From contig JAITLR010000017.1 of assembly GCA_031277805.1 (NCBI GenBank), positions 186,001 to 250,000 on the forward strand: a stretch of 64,000 bases of DNA. Direction: 5' to 3'. The position numbers were made by a program, and so were the translations under genes. Positions 8,965 through 19,441 of this stretch are shown here, in pieces (position 1 is the stretch's first letter; each line of letters begins with the position of its first letter). The notes under the pieces are model-generated. The model ran no database searches. It was given only the letters and a program-made list of their open reading frames with translations, and had not been told where the DNA came from. Source of the DNA: Comamonas sp. (GTDB lineage Bacteria > Pseudomonadota > Gammaproteobacteria > Burkholderiales > Burkholderiaceae_C).

Positions 8965-9708
8965 ATGTTGCTCATCCCCGCTATCGACCTCAAGGACGGC
9001 CACTGCGTACGCCTGATTCAGGGTGATATGGACCAGTCCACAACCTTCGGTGAGGACCCCGCTGCCATGGCCGCCAAGTGGCTGGACGCAGGCGCCCGTC
9101 GCCTGCATCTGGTGGACTTGAACGGGGCCTTTGCGGGCCAGCCCAAGAACCTGTCAGCCATCAAGAGCATCCTCAAGGAAGTCGATGGAGAGATTCCTGT
9201 GCAGTTGGGCGGCGGCATCCGTGATCTGGACACCATAGAGCGCTATATCGATCTGGGTATCGAGTACCTGATCATCGGCACGGCAGCGGTGAAGAACCCC
9301 GGCTTTCTGCAGGAGGCCTGCAGCGCTTTTCCCGGCCACATCATCGTGGGCCTGGATGCCAAGGACGGCAAGGTCGCCATCGACGGCTGGAGCAAGCTGA
9401 CCGGCCAGGACGTGATCGAGACCGCCAAACGCTTCGAGGACTGGGGTGTGGAATCCATCATCTACACCGACATCGGCCGCGACGGCATGCTCAGCGGCAT
9501 CAATATCGACGCCACCGTCAAGCTGGCCCAGTCGCTGAAGATTCCCGTCATCGCCTCTGGCGGTCTGGCCGGCATGGCCGACATCGAAGCCCTGTGCAAG
9601 GTGCAGGACGAAGGCGTGGAAGGCGTGATCTGCGGCCGCGCCATCTATACCGGCGATCTGGACTTTGCTGCAGGCCAGGCGCGTGCGGACGAGTTGACAG
9701 GTGACTGA
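8965..9708 (+). CDS. hisA: ProFAR isomerase
   Basis: HisA is the (beta/alpha)8-barrel isomerase that converts ProFAR to PRFAR. Its 247 residues carry the two catalytic aspartates in AIDLKDG (N-terminus) and [14 protein letters not shown] (middle), plus repeated glycine-rich phosphate sites such as LGGGIRD and SGGLAG. It starts 57 bases after hisH and overlaps the mutarotase gene by eight bases. Confidence 0.97.
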   Translation: MLLIPAIDLKDGHCVRLIQGDMDQSTTFGEDPAAMAAKWLDAGARRLHLVDLNGAFAGQPKNLSAIKSILKEVDGEIPVQLGGGIRDLDTIERYIDLGIEYLIIGTAAVKNPGFLQEACSAFPGHIIVGLDAKDGKVAIDGWSKLTGQDVIETAKRFEDWGVESIIYTDIGRDGMLSGINIDATVKLAQSLKIPVIASGGLAGMADIEALCKVQDEGVEGVICGRAIYTGDLDFAAGQARADELTGD

Positions 9709-10558
9709 TTCGGTATTTCAGGCCCGGGCCATCGACTGGCAAGGGCTGCCTGCCATTGCTTTAAAGCTGGGTCAGGGGGACTCGGCCCTGATCTGCCTGC
9801 AAGGCGCGCAGGTGCTGTCCTGGGTCAGCCAGGGGCAGGAGCGTCTGTTCCTCAGCCCGCTGGCCGCCCACGATGGCCGGGCCGCCATTCGCGGCGGCAT
9901 TCCGGTCTGCTTTCCCCAGTTCAATCAGCGCGGCCCGTTGGTCAAACATGGCTTTGCCCGCATCATGCACTGGGCGGCCGATGAGGCGCAGGCACTGGAT
10001 GACAACGGCGTGCAGCTGAAGTTGCGTCTGAAAGACACCGAGGCCACACGTACCGTCTGGCTTCACGAATTTGAAGCGGTGCTGACTGTGCAGCTCACGC
10101 CCGGTCAGCTGCGTGTGGAATTGGCGGTGAACAACGGCGGCACGCAGGACTTGCCCTTTACCGCCGCGCTGCACAGCTATCTGCGTGTGCCGGATGTTGA
10201 GCAAGTTGCTTTGCGGGGCCTGCAGGATTTGACGTACTGGGACGCAGTCGCCGATACCCATCCCCGGCAGCAGGGCGCGGTGTGCTTTGGTGTGGAGACT
10301 GACAGTGTCTATCCGCGTGCCGCACAGCCACTGCAATTACAGAGCGGCGATCAACCCTGGCTGCAGATTGCGCAGGACGCGGCCTGGAGCGAAACCGTGG
10401 TCTGGAACCCCGGCCCCGCGCTGTGCGCCACGCTCAAGGATATGGAGCCTGCCGGCTGGCAGCAGATGCTCTGCGTGGAAGCTGCGGCCATTGACGCAGC
10501 TGTCATCGTCGCCCCCGGCCAGTGCTGGAAAGCGGCCCAGCATCTGACGGCGCACTGA
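9701..10558 (+). CDS. D-hexose-6-phosphate mutarotase (aldose-1-epimerase-like)
   Basis: The 285-residue protein resembles YeaD-type glucose-6-phosphate 1-epimerases of the galactose-mutarotase fold. Supporting motifs are [12 protein letters not shown] near residues 65-76, [10 protein letters not shown], the catalytic-histidine segment [11 protein letters not shown] and VVWNPGPA in the C-terminal third. The GTG start at 9701 lies inside the end of hisA, so translation is probably coupled. It is not a histidine gene; its position between hisA and hisF means it is co-transcribed with the his operon. Exact sugar phosphate preference cannot be read from sequence. Confidence 0.85.
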   Translation: MTDSVFQARAIDWQGLPAIALKLGQGDSALICLQGAQVLSWVSQGQERLFLSPLAAHDGRAAIRGGIPVCFPQFNQRGPLVKHGFARIMHWAADEAQALDDNGVQLKLRLKDTEATRTVWLHEFEAVLTVQLTPGQLRVELAVNNGGTQDLPFTAALHSYLRVPDVEQVALRGLQDLTYWDAVADTHPRQQGAVCFGVETDSVYPRAAQPLQLQSGDQPWLQIAQDAAWSETVVWNPGPALCATLKDMEPAGWQQMLCVEAAAIDAAVIVAPGQCWKAAQHLTAH

Positions 10559-10600
10559 TATCTGCGCTGCCCTTGTTTTTCATCGTTCAGAGAGTCCATC

Positions 10601-11401
10601 ATGCTTGCCAAACGCATCATTCCCTGCCTTGACGTGACCGGTGGCCGCGTGGTCAAGGGCGTCAACTTTCTGGAGCTGCGCGATGCGGGCGACCCCGTGG
10701 AAATCGCCGCACGCTATAACGCCCAGGGTGCGGACGAGCTGACCTTTCTGGACATCACCGCTACCAGCGATGGTCGCGACCTGATCCTGCCCATCATCGA
10801 GGCCGTGGCTTCGCAGGTCTTCATCCCGCTCACGGTGGGTGGTGGCGTGCGCACGGTGGACGATGTGCGCCGTTTGCTCAACGCCGGGGCCGACAAGACC
10901 AGCTTCAACTCGGCCGCCATTTCAAACCCCGACACCATCAACGCCTGCAGCGACAAGTACGGTGCGCAGTGCATCGTCGTCGCCATCGACGCCAAGCGCC
11001 GCACGCCCGAAGACGAGCAGCGCATGGGCCCGGGCGGCACACCCATGGGTCCGGGCTGGGATGTGTACAGCCATGGTGGCCGCAAGAATGTGGGCCTCGA
11101 TGTGGTGCGCTGGGCTGCGGAAATGGCCAGGCGCGGCGCCGGCGAGATCCTGCTGACCAGCATGGACAAGGACGGCACCAAGAGCGGCTTCGATTTGAAG
11201 CTGACCCGCGCCGTGGCCGATGCCGTGGGCGTGCCCGTGATCGCCTCGGGCGGTGTGGGCAATCTGGACGATCTGGCCGATGGTGTCACCATTGGTGGTG
11301 CGGATGCCGTGCTGGCCGCCAGCATCTTTCACTACGGTGAGTACACGGTGCAGCAGGCCAAGGAATGCATGCGTGCGCGCGGCATTCCCGTTCGCCTGTA
11401 A
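10601..11401 (+). CDS. hisF: Imidazole glycerol phosphate synthase, cyclase subunit
   Basis: HisF uses ammonia from HisH to form imidazole glycerol phosphate and AICAR. The 266-residue barrel shows [16 protein letters not shown] at the N-terminus, the catalytic aspartates in that motif and in VVAIDAKR, and phosphate-site glycines in VGGGVRT and ASGGVGN. It starts 42 bases after the mutarotase gene. A family A repeat separates it from hisI. Confidence 0.97.
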   Translation: MLAKRIIPCLDVTGGRVVKGVNFLELRDAGDPVEIAARYNAQGADELTFLDITATSDGRDLILPIIEAVASQVFIPLTVGGGVRTVDDVRRLLNAGADKTSFNSAAISNPDTINACSDKYGAQCIVVAIDAKRRTPEDEQRMGPGGTPMGPGWDVYSHGGRKNVGLDVVRWAAEMARRGAGEILLTSMDKDGTKSGFDLKLTRAVADAVGVPVIASGGVGNLDDLADGVTIGGADAVLAASIFHYGEYTVQQAKECMRARGIPVRL

Positions 11402-11422
11402 ATATCAATGCTATTTAATCAA

Positions 11423-11499
11423 TAGCTTCTGGCGCTAGTTGAATCTCATATTTCAATGGTTTTCATTGAAATACGAGAGCAATCAAGCGCAGGCAGCTA
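11423..11499. repeat. Dispersed intergenic repeat, family A (copy 2, long hairpin)
   Basis: Outer arms AGCTTCTGGCGCTAGTTGA and TCAAGCGCAGGCAGCT pair imperfectly. The inner arms CTCATATTTCAATG and CATTGAAATACGAG pair with one mismatch around a short GTTTT-type loop. The whole element can fold as one ~77-nt hairpin between hisF and hisI. Confidence 0.75.
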
Positions 11500-11516
11500 T
11501 GAAATCAGGAATCACC

Positions 11517-11906
11517 ATGGAATGGCTAGATCAAGTCAAGTGGGATGAAAAGGGCCTGGTGCCCGTCATTGCCCAGGAAAAAGACACCGGCGATGTGCTG
11601 ATGTTTGCCTGGATGAACCGTGAGGCGCTGGCCAAGACGGCCGAGCTGGGCCGCGCCGTCTACTTCAGCCGCTCGCGTAACAAGCTCTGGTTCAAGGGCG
11701 AGGAATCCGGTCATGTGCAGACCGTCCACGAGCTGCGCATCGACTGCGACAACGATGTGATCCTGCTCAAGATCACGCAGACCGGCCACGAGCCCGGCAT
11801 TGCCTGCCACACGGGTCGCCACAGCTGTTTTTACAGCGCGCTGCAGGACGGCCAGTGGACGCCCATTGATCCGGTCTTGAAAGATCCGGAAAGCATCTAT
11901 AAGTAA
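11517..11906 (+). CDS. hisI: Phosphoribosyl-AMP cyclohydrolase
   Basis: HisI opens the adenine ring of phosphoribosyl-AMP. It is a stand-alone 129-residue enzyme, not fused to HisE. The metal site is clear in [11 protein letters not shown] and in [13 protein letters not shown], which holds the conserved cysteines and histidines; [17 protein letters not shown] is the usual substrate segment. The ATG at 11517 follows AGGA by six bases. An in-frame ATG at 11499 lies inside the upstream repeat and is a weaker choice. Confidence 0.96.
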   Translation: MEWLDQVKWDEKGLVPVIAQEKDTGDVLMFAWMNREALAKTAELGRAVYFSRSRNKLWFKGEESGHVQTVHELRIDCDNDVILLKITQTGHEPGIACHTGRHSCFYSALQDGQWTPIDPVLKDPESIYK

Positions 11907-11911
11907 TCGAT

Positions 11912-12292
11912 ATGACTTCTTCTCAAGATTCTCTGGCCCGTCTGGCTGCGGTGATCGAAAGCCGCAAGGCGGCCAACGGTGGCGACCCCGAGAAAAGCTA
12001 TGTGGCGCGCCTGCTGCACAAGGGCCCGGACGCTTTCCTCAAGAAAGTCGGCGAGGAGGCCACCGAGGTCGTGATGGCGGCCAAGGATGCCGAGCATGGC
12101 GGCGACAAGAGCAAAATCCTTTATGAAGTGGCGGACTTGTGGTTTCACTCCATGATTGCGCTGGCACACTTTGATCTCACGCCCGCGCAGGTCATCGCCG
12201 AGTTGGAGCGTCGTGAAGGTCTCAGCGGTCTGGAGGAAAAAGCCCTGCGCAAGGCCGAAGCGCGTGCCGAGCAGGAGAAAGGAAATGCCTGA
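11912..12292 (+). CDS. hisE: Phosphoribosyl-ATP pyrophosphatase
   Basis: HisE hydrolyses phosphoribosyl-ATP to phosphoribosyl-AMP. The 126-residue all-helical protein has the MazG-like metal motif [12 protein letters not shown] followed by [14 protein letters not shown]. It begins five bases after hisI, and its TGA shares one base with the ATG of the next gene. It is the last histidine enzyme of the cluster. Confidence 0.96.
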   Translation: MTSSQDSLARLAAVIESRKAANGGDPEKSYVARLLHKGPDAFLKKVGEEATEVVMAAKDAEHGGDKSKILYEVADLWFHSMIALAHFDLTPAQVIAELERREGLSGLEEKALRKAEARAEQEKGNA

Positions 12293-12687
12293 TGAATGAT
12301 CGAGACGTTGTGGACGTGCACAGCAGCACCCAGTCCGAGATCGAAGGCCTGAAGGCCTGGGGTTGGGTCAGCTATCTGCTGCACCTGATCGTGGCTGTGG
12401 CCGCCGTGCTGCCGGGCGCGCAGGTCAGCGTGTTCCTGCTGATCGTGGCCGTCATCATCGACCTGGTCAAACGTGACGATGCACGCGGCACCTGGCAGGA
12501 GAGTCATTTCTCCTGGCGTCTGCGCAGCGTGCTGTGGGCCGCCGTGCTCTACGCCGTCACCTTCCCGTTCTTCCTGCTGGGCCTGTTGATCTTCAACCCC
12601 GCCTGGGTGGTGATCTCCATCTGGTTCCTCTACCGTATCGTGCGCGGCATGGTCGCCATGAACAAGAACCAGTCCGTTCAATCCTGA
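12292..12687 (+). CDS. Small membrane protein, DUF4870/Tic20-like
   Basis: The 131-residue product has about four hydrophobic segments: near residues 25-40, 44-58, 80-103 and 104-119. A short charged loop (KRDDARGTWQESHFSWRLR) lies between the second and third. This matches the DUF4870-type family seen next to his genes in related bacteria. No function is established. It overlaps hisE by one base and is followed by a terminator, so it is the last gene of the his transcript. Confidence 0.8.
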   Translation: MNDRDVVDVHSSTQSEIEGLKAWGWVSYLLHLIVAVAAVLPGAQVSVFLLIVAVIIDLVKRDDARGTWQESHFSWRLRSVLWAAVLYAVTFPFFLLGLLIFNPAWVVISIWFLYRIVRGMVAMNKNQSVQS

Positions 12688-12705
12688 ATCCCAAGGACTG
12701 AGCCC

Positions 12706-12736
12706 AAGCCCCTGTGAGGACCGCAGGGGCTTTTTT
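12706..12736 (+). terminator. Rho-independent terminator ending the his transcript
   Basis: A 9-bp stem AAGCCCCTG / CAGGGGCTT with a 9-base loop runs into six T. It lies about 20 bases after the DUF4870-type gene. Confidence 0.88.
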
Positions 12737-12859
12737 GTACCTGCTGATGCTGCGGTGCACCAGAACAACGCTGACATCGTATTGAGCGATGCATGGCTGG
12801 GCGAAAGCACTGCGAGCCGCTAACCTGTGTCCTCATCTTCACGAATCACAGGATCGCGC

Positions 12860-13900
12860 ATGGCTGCAGCAACACCGCACACACTCAACCTGGCCTTGCA
12901 GGGCGGAGGATCGCACGGAGCCTTGACATGGGGTGTGCTGGATGCATTGCTGGAAGACGATGGCCTGGTGTTTGAAGGCATCAGCGGCACCAGTGCCGGA
13001 GCCATGAACGCCGTGGTGCTGGCCCACGGCTTTGCCCAGGCTGCAGCGCAGGAAAAAAAACCGGCAGATGCCCTGCATCTGGGGCGGGATCTGGCCCGCC
13101 AGGCGCTGCGCGAGCTATGGGAGGGCGTGGGAACCATGGGCAGCATGGGCAATATGCTGTGGGGCGTGCCGCTGCCGGGCGTGCCCATCATGGGCGTGCT
13201 CAACCAGTTCCTGTCTCCCTACCAGACCAATCCGCTCAATATCAATCCGCTGCGCCAGCTGCTGACCCGCGTGGTGGATTTCGATACCCTGGTGCACCCG
13301 AACAATGCCGCCGTGGTGCCCAAGCTCTTTGTCTGCGCCACGAATGTACGTACGGGTCGCGGCAAGATCTTCACCGGAGAGCAGGTCACGGCGGATGCCA
13401 TCATGGCTTCGGCCTGTCTGCCCCAGATGTTCAAGGCCGTGGAAATCGATGGCGAGCATTACTGGGACGGCGGTTTCTCAGGCAACCCGGCGCTGTATCC
13501 GCTGCTGTACGAGACCAAGAGCCGGGACATTCTGCTGGTGCAGATCAACCCCAAGGAGTCCGACAAGCTGCCCGATAGCGCCAGCGAGATCATGGATCGC
13601 ATGAACGAGGTGACCTTCAATGCGGGCTTGCTGGCCGAGCTGCGAGCCATCGAGTTCGTGGTGCGCATGCTGGAGCAAAAGCGCCTGGACTCGGATCGCT
13701 ACAAGCATGTGCTGATGCACCGCATCGATGGCGGCGAGGTGCTCAAGCCCTTTGGCGCATCCAGCAAGGCGCGGGCCGACATCACCCTGGTACGCGAGCT
13801 GTTCTCTCTGGGGCGCGAGCGCGGCCAGGAATGGCTGCACCGCAACCGCGAGCATCTCGGTGTGCGGCAGACGCTGCGATTCAACGACAATATGGTCTGA
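12860..13900 (+). CDS. Patatin-like phospholipase
   Basis: The 346-residue protein has the patatin Ser-Asp dyad architecture. The oxyanion loop is GGGSHG near residue 15, the nucleophile elbow is GTSAG near residue 43, and the aspartate motif is DGGFSGN near residue 205. It probably hydrolyses phospholipid or another acyl ester in the cytoplasm or at the inner membrane; no signal peptide is seen. The ATG at 12860 has AGGA upstream; a GTG at 12827 is an alternative. It lies between the his terminator and hinT, is flanked downstream by a family B repeat, and appears to be its own transcription unit. Confidence 0.88.
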   Translation: MAAATPHTLNLALQGGGSHGALTWGVLDALLEDDGLVFEGISGTSAGAMNAVVLAHGFAQAAAQEKKPADALHLGRDLARQALRELWEGVGTMGSMGNMLWGVPLPGVPIMGVLNQFLSPYQTNPLNINPLRQLLTRVVDFDTLVHPNNAAVVPKLFVCATNVRTGRGKIFTGEQVTADAIMASACLPQMFKAVEIDGEHYWDGGFSGNPALYPLLYETKSRDILLVQINPKESDKLPDSASEIMDRMNEVTFNAGLLAELRAIEFVVRMLEQKRLDSDRYKHVLMHRIDGGEVLKPFGASSKARADITLVRELFSLGRERGQEWLHRNREHLGVRQTLRFNDNMV

Positions 13901-13985
13901 CCCCCTGAGGTGCTCCGCGCCATCTCCCCGGGGGACGACGGCCTTTGCTGTGGAGCGGCCCTTGCTGGCCGCCCCTGGCTTGGAT
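13901..13985. repeat. Gene-end hairpin repeat, family B (copy 1)
   Basis: It begins CCCCCTGAGG on the base after the patatin stop codon and continues with the diagnostic blocks GTGCTCCGCGCC, CCCCGGGGGACGACGG and GCGGCCCTTGCTGGCCGC. It shares order and wording with copies at 29777, 31280 and 61339. Confidence 0.75.
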
Positions 13986-14037
13986 CGCGCCAGGCTCACA
14001 AGGATGAGTGGCGTAACCATTGAATTGATAAGCACCC

Positions 14038-14412
14038 ATGCACGACCACGATTCCCATTACGATTCCAGCTGTATTTTTTGCCGCATTGCCAAGGGTGAA
14101 ATCCCCTCGCGCAAGGTGTACGAGGATGAGGAAGTCTTTGCTTTTCACGACATCAATCCGTCGGCCCCGGTGCATTTCCTGATGATCCCCAAGAAGCACA
14201 TCCCTTCCTTGGCCCAGGCTGGTGCTGAAGATGCGGCGCTGTTGGGGCGCATGATGGTGCTGGCACCCAAGCTGGCGCTGGAACAGGGCTGCAATCCCTA
14301 CCCCGATGGCGGCTTCCGCGTCATGGTCAATACCGGCACCGAAGGTGGTCAGGAAGTCCATCACCTGCATCTCCACGTCAAGGGCGGCCCCCGTCCCTGG
14401 CTCAAGGGCTGA
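14038..14412 (+). CDS. hinT: HIT-family nucleotide hydrolase (HinT-like)
   Basis: The 124-residue protein has the histidine triad HHLHLH near its C-terminus, the N-terminal CIFCRIAKGEIPS and FHDINPSAPVHFLMIPKKHI. HinT-type enzymes hydrolyse adenosine 5'-phosphoramidates. It lies between the his genes and tatA, as in related genomes, but here a patatin gene separates it from the his block. Confidence 0.93.
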   Translation: MHDHDSHYDSSCIFCRIAKGEIPSRKVYEDEEVFAFHDINPSAPVHFLMIPKKHIPSLAQAGAEDAALLGRMMVLAPKLALEQGCNPYPDGGFRVMVNTGTEGGQEVHHLHLHVKGGPRPWLKG

Positions 14413-14555
14413 TTCAAGGGCCGATCGCAGCCAGACCATCGTCATACAGGGCTTGCACCCAGATACAGCTCCGAGTGGCGGGCTTTTTGGGTCATTGCAG
14501 ACAATCTGACACAGGCGCCGTCTAAAATGGTTTGCAATTCTTAGGAGAGATTCTC

Positions 14556-14792
14556 ATGGGCTCGTTTTCTATCTGGCACTGGCTGATCGTGCTGCTCATC
14601 GTGGTTCTGGTGTTTGGCACCAAGAAGCTCAAGAACATCGGCAACGACCTGGGCGGTGCCGTCAAGGGTTTCAAGGATGGCATGAAGGAAGGCACTGCCG
14701 ATCCCGCATCCACACCCGCTGCTGGTCAGGTTGCCAGCCAGCAGGCTGCAGACAAGGCCACCATCGACGTGGAAGCCAAGCAAAAGAGCTGA
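14556..14792 (+). CDS. tatA: Sec-independent translocase subunit TatA
   Basis: A 78-residue protein with one N-terminal membrane helix ([19 protein letters not shown]), an amphipathic helix ([18 protein letters not shown]) and a polar tail, the standard TatA plan. TatA oligomers form the passage for folded twin-arginine substrates. The ATG at 14556 follows TAGGAGA; a longer version beginning at 14532 would mistranslate that site. tatB follows after 24 bases. Confidence 0.95.
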   Translation: MGSFSIWHWLIVLLIVVLVFGTKKLKNIGNDLGGAVKGFKDGMKEGTADPASTPAAGQVASQQAADKATIDVEAKQKS

Positions 14793-14816
14793 TCGCTGGC
14801 AACTTGGCACTGATAG

Positions 14817-15347
14817 ATGTTTGATATTGGCCTGTCCAAGATGGCTCTGATCGGAGCCGTGGCCCTGGTGGTCATCGGCCCCGAGAAGTTGCCGCGCGTT
14901 GCCCGCATGGTGGGCACAATGCTGGGCCGGGCGCAGCGTTATGTGGCCGACGTCAAGGCGGAAGTCAACCGCTCCATGGAGCTGGATGAATTGCGCAAGA
15001 TGAAGGAAACGGTCGAAGGTGCGGCGCGGGATGTGGAGTCCAGCATTCGTACCCAGGCCTCCGACCTCGAAAAGGACCTGAGCGAAGCGACCAAGGATTT
15101 GCGCGATGACGCGCACATGACTTCCGCATCGTCCTATGAGTCCTATGGCTCGGATGGCGGCTATGGCAGCTATGGCGACTCCGATACGCATAGCGCCGTG
15201 GTGCCGGGCTACCGACATCCGCGCAAGAACTGGCGCCTCAAGCGTGGTGCCGTGCCGCAGTGGTACAAGGCACGCGCAGGCGTGCGCACCAAGGTTCAGT
15301 CGGGCGCTGCGCGCGTGGCGCGTTTCCGGCCCAAGAAGTTCCATTGA
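14817..15347 (+). CDS. tatB: Sec-independent translocase subunit TatB with a basic C-terminal tail
   Basis: TatB forms the substrate receptor with TatC. The N-terminal helix [20 protein letters not shown] and the following amphipathic region are typical. The 176-residue protein ends unusually: a Ser/Tyr/Gly/Asp-rich stretch near residues 101-125 is followed by about 45 very basic residues ending RFRPKKFH. The role of this tail is unknown. tatC begins 144 bases later. Confidence 0.94.
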   Translation: MFDIGLSKMALIGAVALVVIGPEKLPRVARMVGTMLGRAQRYVADVKAEVNRSMELDELRKMKETVEGAARDVESSIRTQASDLEKDLSEATKDLRDDAHMTSASSYESYGSDGGYGSYGDSDTHSAVVPGYRHPRKNWRLKRGAVPQWYKARAGVRTKVQSGAARVARFRPKKFH

Positions 15348-15491
15348 GCATGCGCGGACGCAGCCTGCAGATCCTTGGCTGGACTGCTGAGGCAGCAGGT
15401 TTTGCTCCGGCAGTTCGCCCCTTGCCCGTCTCAACGGGCGTTGTTGTTTCAAGCGTGCGAAGCCCTATCGGCTTCGACGCGGTTTTGCACC

Positions 15492-16301
15492 ATGTCCGAA
15501 CCCTCTAAAGAAGACGAACTGGCCGGCACCGAGCAGCCGTTTGTGCAGCACCTGATGGAGCTGCGCGATCGACTGCTGTACTGCATCTACGGCATTGGCG
15601 TGGCGCTGGCCATTCTGTTTTTCTGGCCCGGCCCAGACGGGTTGATCGACTTCATCGCTCACCCGATCAAGGAGCACATGCCACCCGGTGCCAAGCTGAT
15701 TGCGGTGGGCGTGTTCTCGCCATTCTTTGTGCCGCTCAAGGTGCTGATGATGGTGGCCGTGCTGATGGCGCTGCCCTGGCTGATGTACCAGGTCTGGGCC
15801 TTTGTGGCTCCGGGTCTGTACAGCCATGAAAAGAAGTTTGCGCTGCCGCTGATCCTGTTCGGCAGCCTGCTGGCCTATGCCGGGATTGCCTTTGTGCAGT
15901 TCTTCGTGCTGGGCAATATGTTCAAGTTCATCCAGCATTTCACGCCGGCCAGTGTGGCGGCGACACCGGATATTGCCTCCTATGTGGAGGCCATTCTGGC
16001 GCTCTACATCGCGTTTGCTGCGGCCTTCCAGGTGCCTATCGTGGTGATGCTGCTGGTGCGCTTTGGCCTGGTGGAGATTGAAAAGCTCAAGTCCTTCCGT
16101 GGCTACTTTGTCGTGGTGGCCTTCATCATTGCTGCCGTCATCACGCCTCCCGACGTGATCTCGCAGCTGGCGCTGGCCATCCCCATGTGTCTGCTGTACG
16201 AGGTGGGCATCGTTGGTGCCCGCTGGTTCAACAAGGCATCGCGCCCCGAGGGTGAGTTGCCCGAAAGCACGGAAGTGGACAAGCCTGCCGATCAGAATTG
16301 A
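15492..16301 (+). CDS. tatC: Sec-independent translocase subunit TatC
   Basis: TatC is the polytopic subunit that recognises twin-arginine signals. The 269-residue protein has six hydrophobic segments and the conserved features QPFVQHLMELRDRL at the N-terminus, SPFFVPLKVLMMV, PWLMYQVWAFVAPGL and FRGYFVVVAFIIAAVITPPD. The ATG at 15492 gives the expected N-terminus; a TTG at 15375 would add a non-family extension. Two small hairpins (15424-15439 and 15458-15476) lie in the gap after tatB, without a T-run, and may set relative expression. Confidence 0.95.
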   Translation: MSEPSKEDELAGTEQPFVQHLMELRDRLLYCIYGIGVALAILFFWPGPDGLIDFIAHPIKEHMPPGAKLIAVGVFSPFFVPLKVLMMVAVLMALPWLMYQVWAFVAPGLYSHEKKFALPLILFGSLLAYAGIAFVQFFVLGNMFKFIQHFTPASVAATPDIASYVEAILALYIAFAAAFQVPIVVMLLVRFGLVEIEKLKSFRGYFVVVAFIIAAVITPPDVISQLALAIPMCLLYEVGIVGARWFNKASRPEGELPESTEVDKPADQN

Positions 16302-16333
16302 AGCTGGGGCCTGCGGGCCGAGCTTTGACATCG

Positions 16334-16360
16334 AAGCCCTTGAAGCGATTCAAGGGCTTT
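16334..16360 (+). terminator. Rho-independent terminator after tatC
   Basis: A perfect 11-bp stem AAGCCCTTGAA / TTCAAGGGCTT with loop GCGA runs into TTTTG. It ends the tat transcript. Confidence 0.88.
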
Positions 16361-16375
16361 TGTTTTGCAGGTTTT

Positions 16376-16425
16376 GATAGCTGCAAGCGCTTGATGGAAA
16401 AGCGATGGAGGTCGATTTGAGGTAT
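16376..16425. repeat. Dispersed intergenic repeat, family A (copy 3, short form)
   Basis: GATAGCTGCAAGCGCTTGAT followed by GGAAAAGCGATGGAGG matches the left arm of the family A element. It lies between two convergent terminators. Confidence 0.6.
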
Positions 16426-16426
16426 G

Positions 16427-16451
16427 AAAAAGCCAGCGCATGGCGCTGGCT
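16427..16451 (-). terminator. Terminator of the DegS-like gene (minus strand)
   Basis: A 9-bp stem AGCCAGCGC / GCGCTGGCT with a 3-base loop is followed, read on the minus strand, by TTTTT-type sequence at 16427-16430. Confidence 0.75.
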
Positions 16452-16496
16452 GGTGAACAGAAGCGGAACCGCGGGGTCCCGCTGGTGCTGCCGGAT

Positions 16497-17654
<1,158 letters not shown>

Positions 17655-18017
17655 GTAATGCGTATGAAAAGTGGTGGAAACAAGCCCCATTGTGAAGCAT
17701 GGCGCCATGGGCCCTGATGGCGGGTATTCGGTTGCCAGTATTTGCTTAACGCAAAGTTGCAAGTTCTGCAGGCAGGGCGGGCATAGGGTTGCAGCCATCC
17801 AGAGTTTTGCGGTGGCTGTAATCATGGGTGTAAACCCTAGAATGATTTTTCGACTGCGCCAATGTCGCCGTTTGCCAGAGTGATTGCCCACCAAGTGCTC
17901 ATCTCTTGCCAAGCGTGGCTCTACACCTGAAGCCCGCCGCAATCGGTTTGCTGCTGCACGCTGACCCGTGCGAGCCGCTTCTTCCGCGCTGTCCTGCTGT
18001 TCGATCTAGGAAACACC
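17655..18017. other. Divergent intergenic region without a recognised gene
   Basis: These 363 bases separate the start of the DegS-like gene from the start of the MHS transporter, so promoters for both should be here. A TAGAAT that could be a plus-strand -10 box lies at 17838-17843, but no convincing -35 partner is visible. The open frames crossing it have no family features. Confidence 0.5.
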
Positions 18018-19343
18018 ATGACTACGCTTGACACCGCAGCTCCGATAACCACGTCGGCTGCTGCGAAAAACCGTTCCCTGAACCGGGGGGACTACAAGAC
18101 CCTGGGCCTGTCGGCCCTGGGCGGAACGCTGGAGTTCTATGACTTCGTGGTGTTCGTCTTTTTTGCCAATGTGATTGGCAGCCTGTTCTTCCCGGCCGAG
18201 ATGCCTGAATGGATGCGCCAGCTGCAGACGCTGGGTATTTTTGCGGCGGGTTATCTGGCTCGCCCCATTGGCGGCATTCTGATCGCCCATTTCGGCGACA
18301 TCCTGGGCCGCAAGAAGATGTTCACGCTATCGGTGTTCCTGATGGCCGTGCCCACTCTGGTCATCGGCCTGCTGCCCACCTATGCCTCCATTGGTATTGC
18401 AGCCCCCATCCTGCTGCTGCTGATGCGTGTGATGCAGGGCGCTGCCATTGGCGGCGAGATGCCCGGTGCCTGGGTGTTCGTGGCCGAGCACGCACCCAAA
18501 AAACGTTATGGCTTTGCCATCGGTGCGCTGACTTCGGGCATTACCGGCGGTATTTTCCTGGGCTCCATCATTGGCGTATGGCTTAACAGCACATACAGCC
18601 AGGAGGAAGTGCATGACTGGGCCTGGCGCATCCCCTTTATTCTGGGTGGCGTGTTTGGCCTGGTGTCGGTGTATCTGCGCAAGTTCCTGCACGAAACTCC
18701 CATCTTCCAGGAGATGCAGGCCCGCAAGGCCGTGGACCGCGAGCTGCCCATCAAGACCATCCTGCGTGACCACCGTGAGGCCAGCATCGTCGTGGCGTTG
18801 ATGACCTGGGTGCTGTCCACAGCCATCGTGGTGGTGATTCTGTTCACGCCCGCCTATCTGCAAAAGGTCTTCCACATCGCTCCTGCCATGGCTTTGAAGG
18901 CCAATGCCGTGGCCACGGTGACGTTGACCATCGGCTGCGTGTTCTGGGGTTGGCTGTCCGACAAGATCGGCACCAGGTTGGCCATGATCATTGGCTGGGG
19001 CGGCATGACAGTTACTGCCTATCTGTTCTATCTGAACCTGCCCGGTACCGAAGCCTCACTGGTCTGCACCTATGCGACGGTGGGTTTCTTTGTGGGGGCC
19101 ATCTCGCTGCTGCCCGTTGTGGGTGTGCGTGCCTTTCCGCCTGAAGTGCGTTTCACCGGCCTGTCCTTCTCGTACAACATGGCTTATGCGGTGTTCGGTG
19201 GTCTGACCCCCATGCTGGTTTCGGTATGGCAGCAGGTGGATGTGATGGCGCCTGCCCACTATGTGGCGGCCATGGGCGTGCTGGGTGTGGCCATGGGCTT
19301 CTGGCCGCTGGCTTGCAATGGCTGGCAAGCCAAGAAGGCTTGA
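18018..19343 (+). CDS. MFS transporter of the metabolite:H+ symporter (MHS/ProP-like) family
   Basis: The 441-residue protein has about twelve hydrophobic segments. MHS-type features are GGTLEFYDFVVFVFFA in the first helix, RPIGGILIAHFGDILGRKK as the loop 2-3 signature and LLMRVMQGAAIGGEMPGAW. Relatives import organic acids, betaine or aromatic acids with protons. The substrate cannot be fixed from sequence, and no catabolic neighbours point to one. It stands alone, with a terminator after it. Confidence 0.88.
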   Translation: MTTLDTAAPITTSAAAKNRSLNRGDYKTLGLSALGGTLEFYDFVVFVFFANVIGSLFFPAEMPEWMRQLQTLGIFAAGYLARPIGGILIAHFGDILGRKKMFTLSVFLMAVPTLVIGLLPTYASIGIAAPILLLLMRVMQGAAIGGEMPGAWVFVAEHAPKKRYGFAIGALTSGITGGIFLGSIIGVWLNSTYSQEEVHDWAWRIPFILGGVFGLVSVYLRKFLHETPIFQEMQARKAVDRELPIKTILRDHREASIVVALMTWVLSTAIVVVILFTPAYLQKVFHIAPAMALKANAVATVTLTIGCVFWGWLSDKIGTRLAMIIGWGGMTVTAYLFYLNLPGTEASLVCTYATVGFFVGAISLLPVVGVRAFPPEVRFTGLSFSYNMAYAVFGGLTPMLVSVWQQVDVMAPAHYVAAMGVLGVAMGFWPLACNGWQAKKA

Positions 19344-19355
19344 GCCTGAATCCAG

Positions 19356-19383
19356 AAAAGAGCAGCTTCGGCTGCTCTTTTTT
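19356..19383 (+). terminator. Rho-independent terminator after the MHS transporter
   Basis: AAGAGCAGC and GCTGCTCTT pair around the stable TTCG tetraloop, followed by a T-run. Confidence 0.92.
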
Positions 19384-19441
19384 ATGCTGATGCAAGGGGC
19401 ATGCCGCCTGAGCATCTGGCCGCTTGGGCACAATGAGGACT

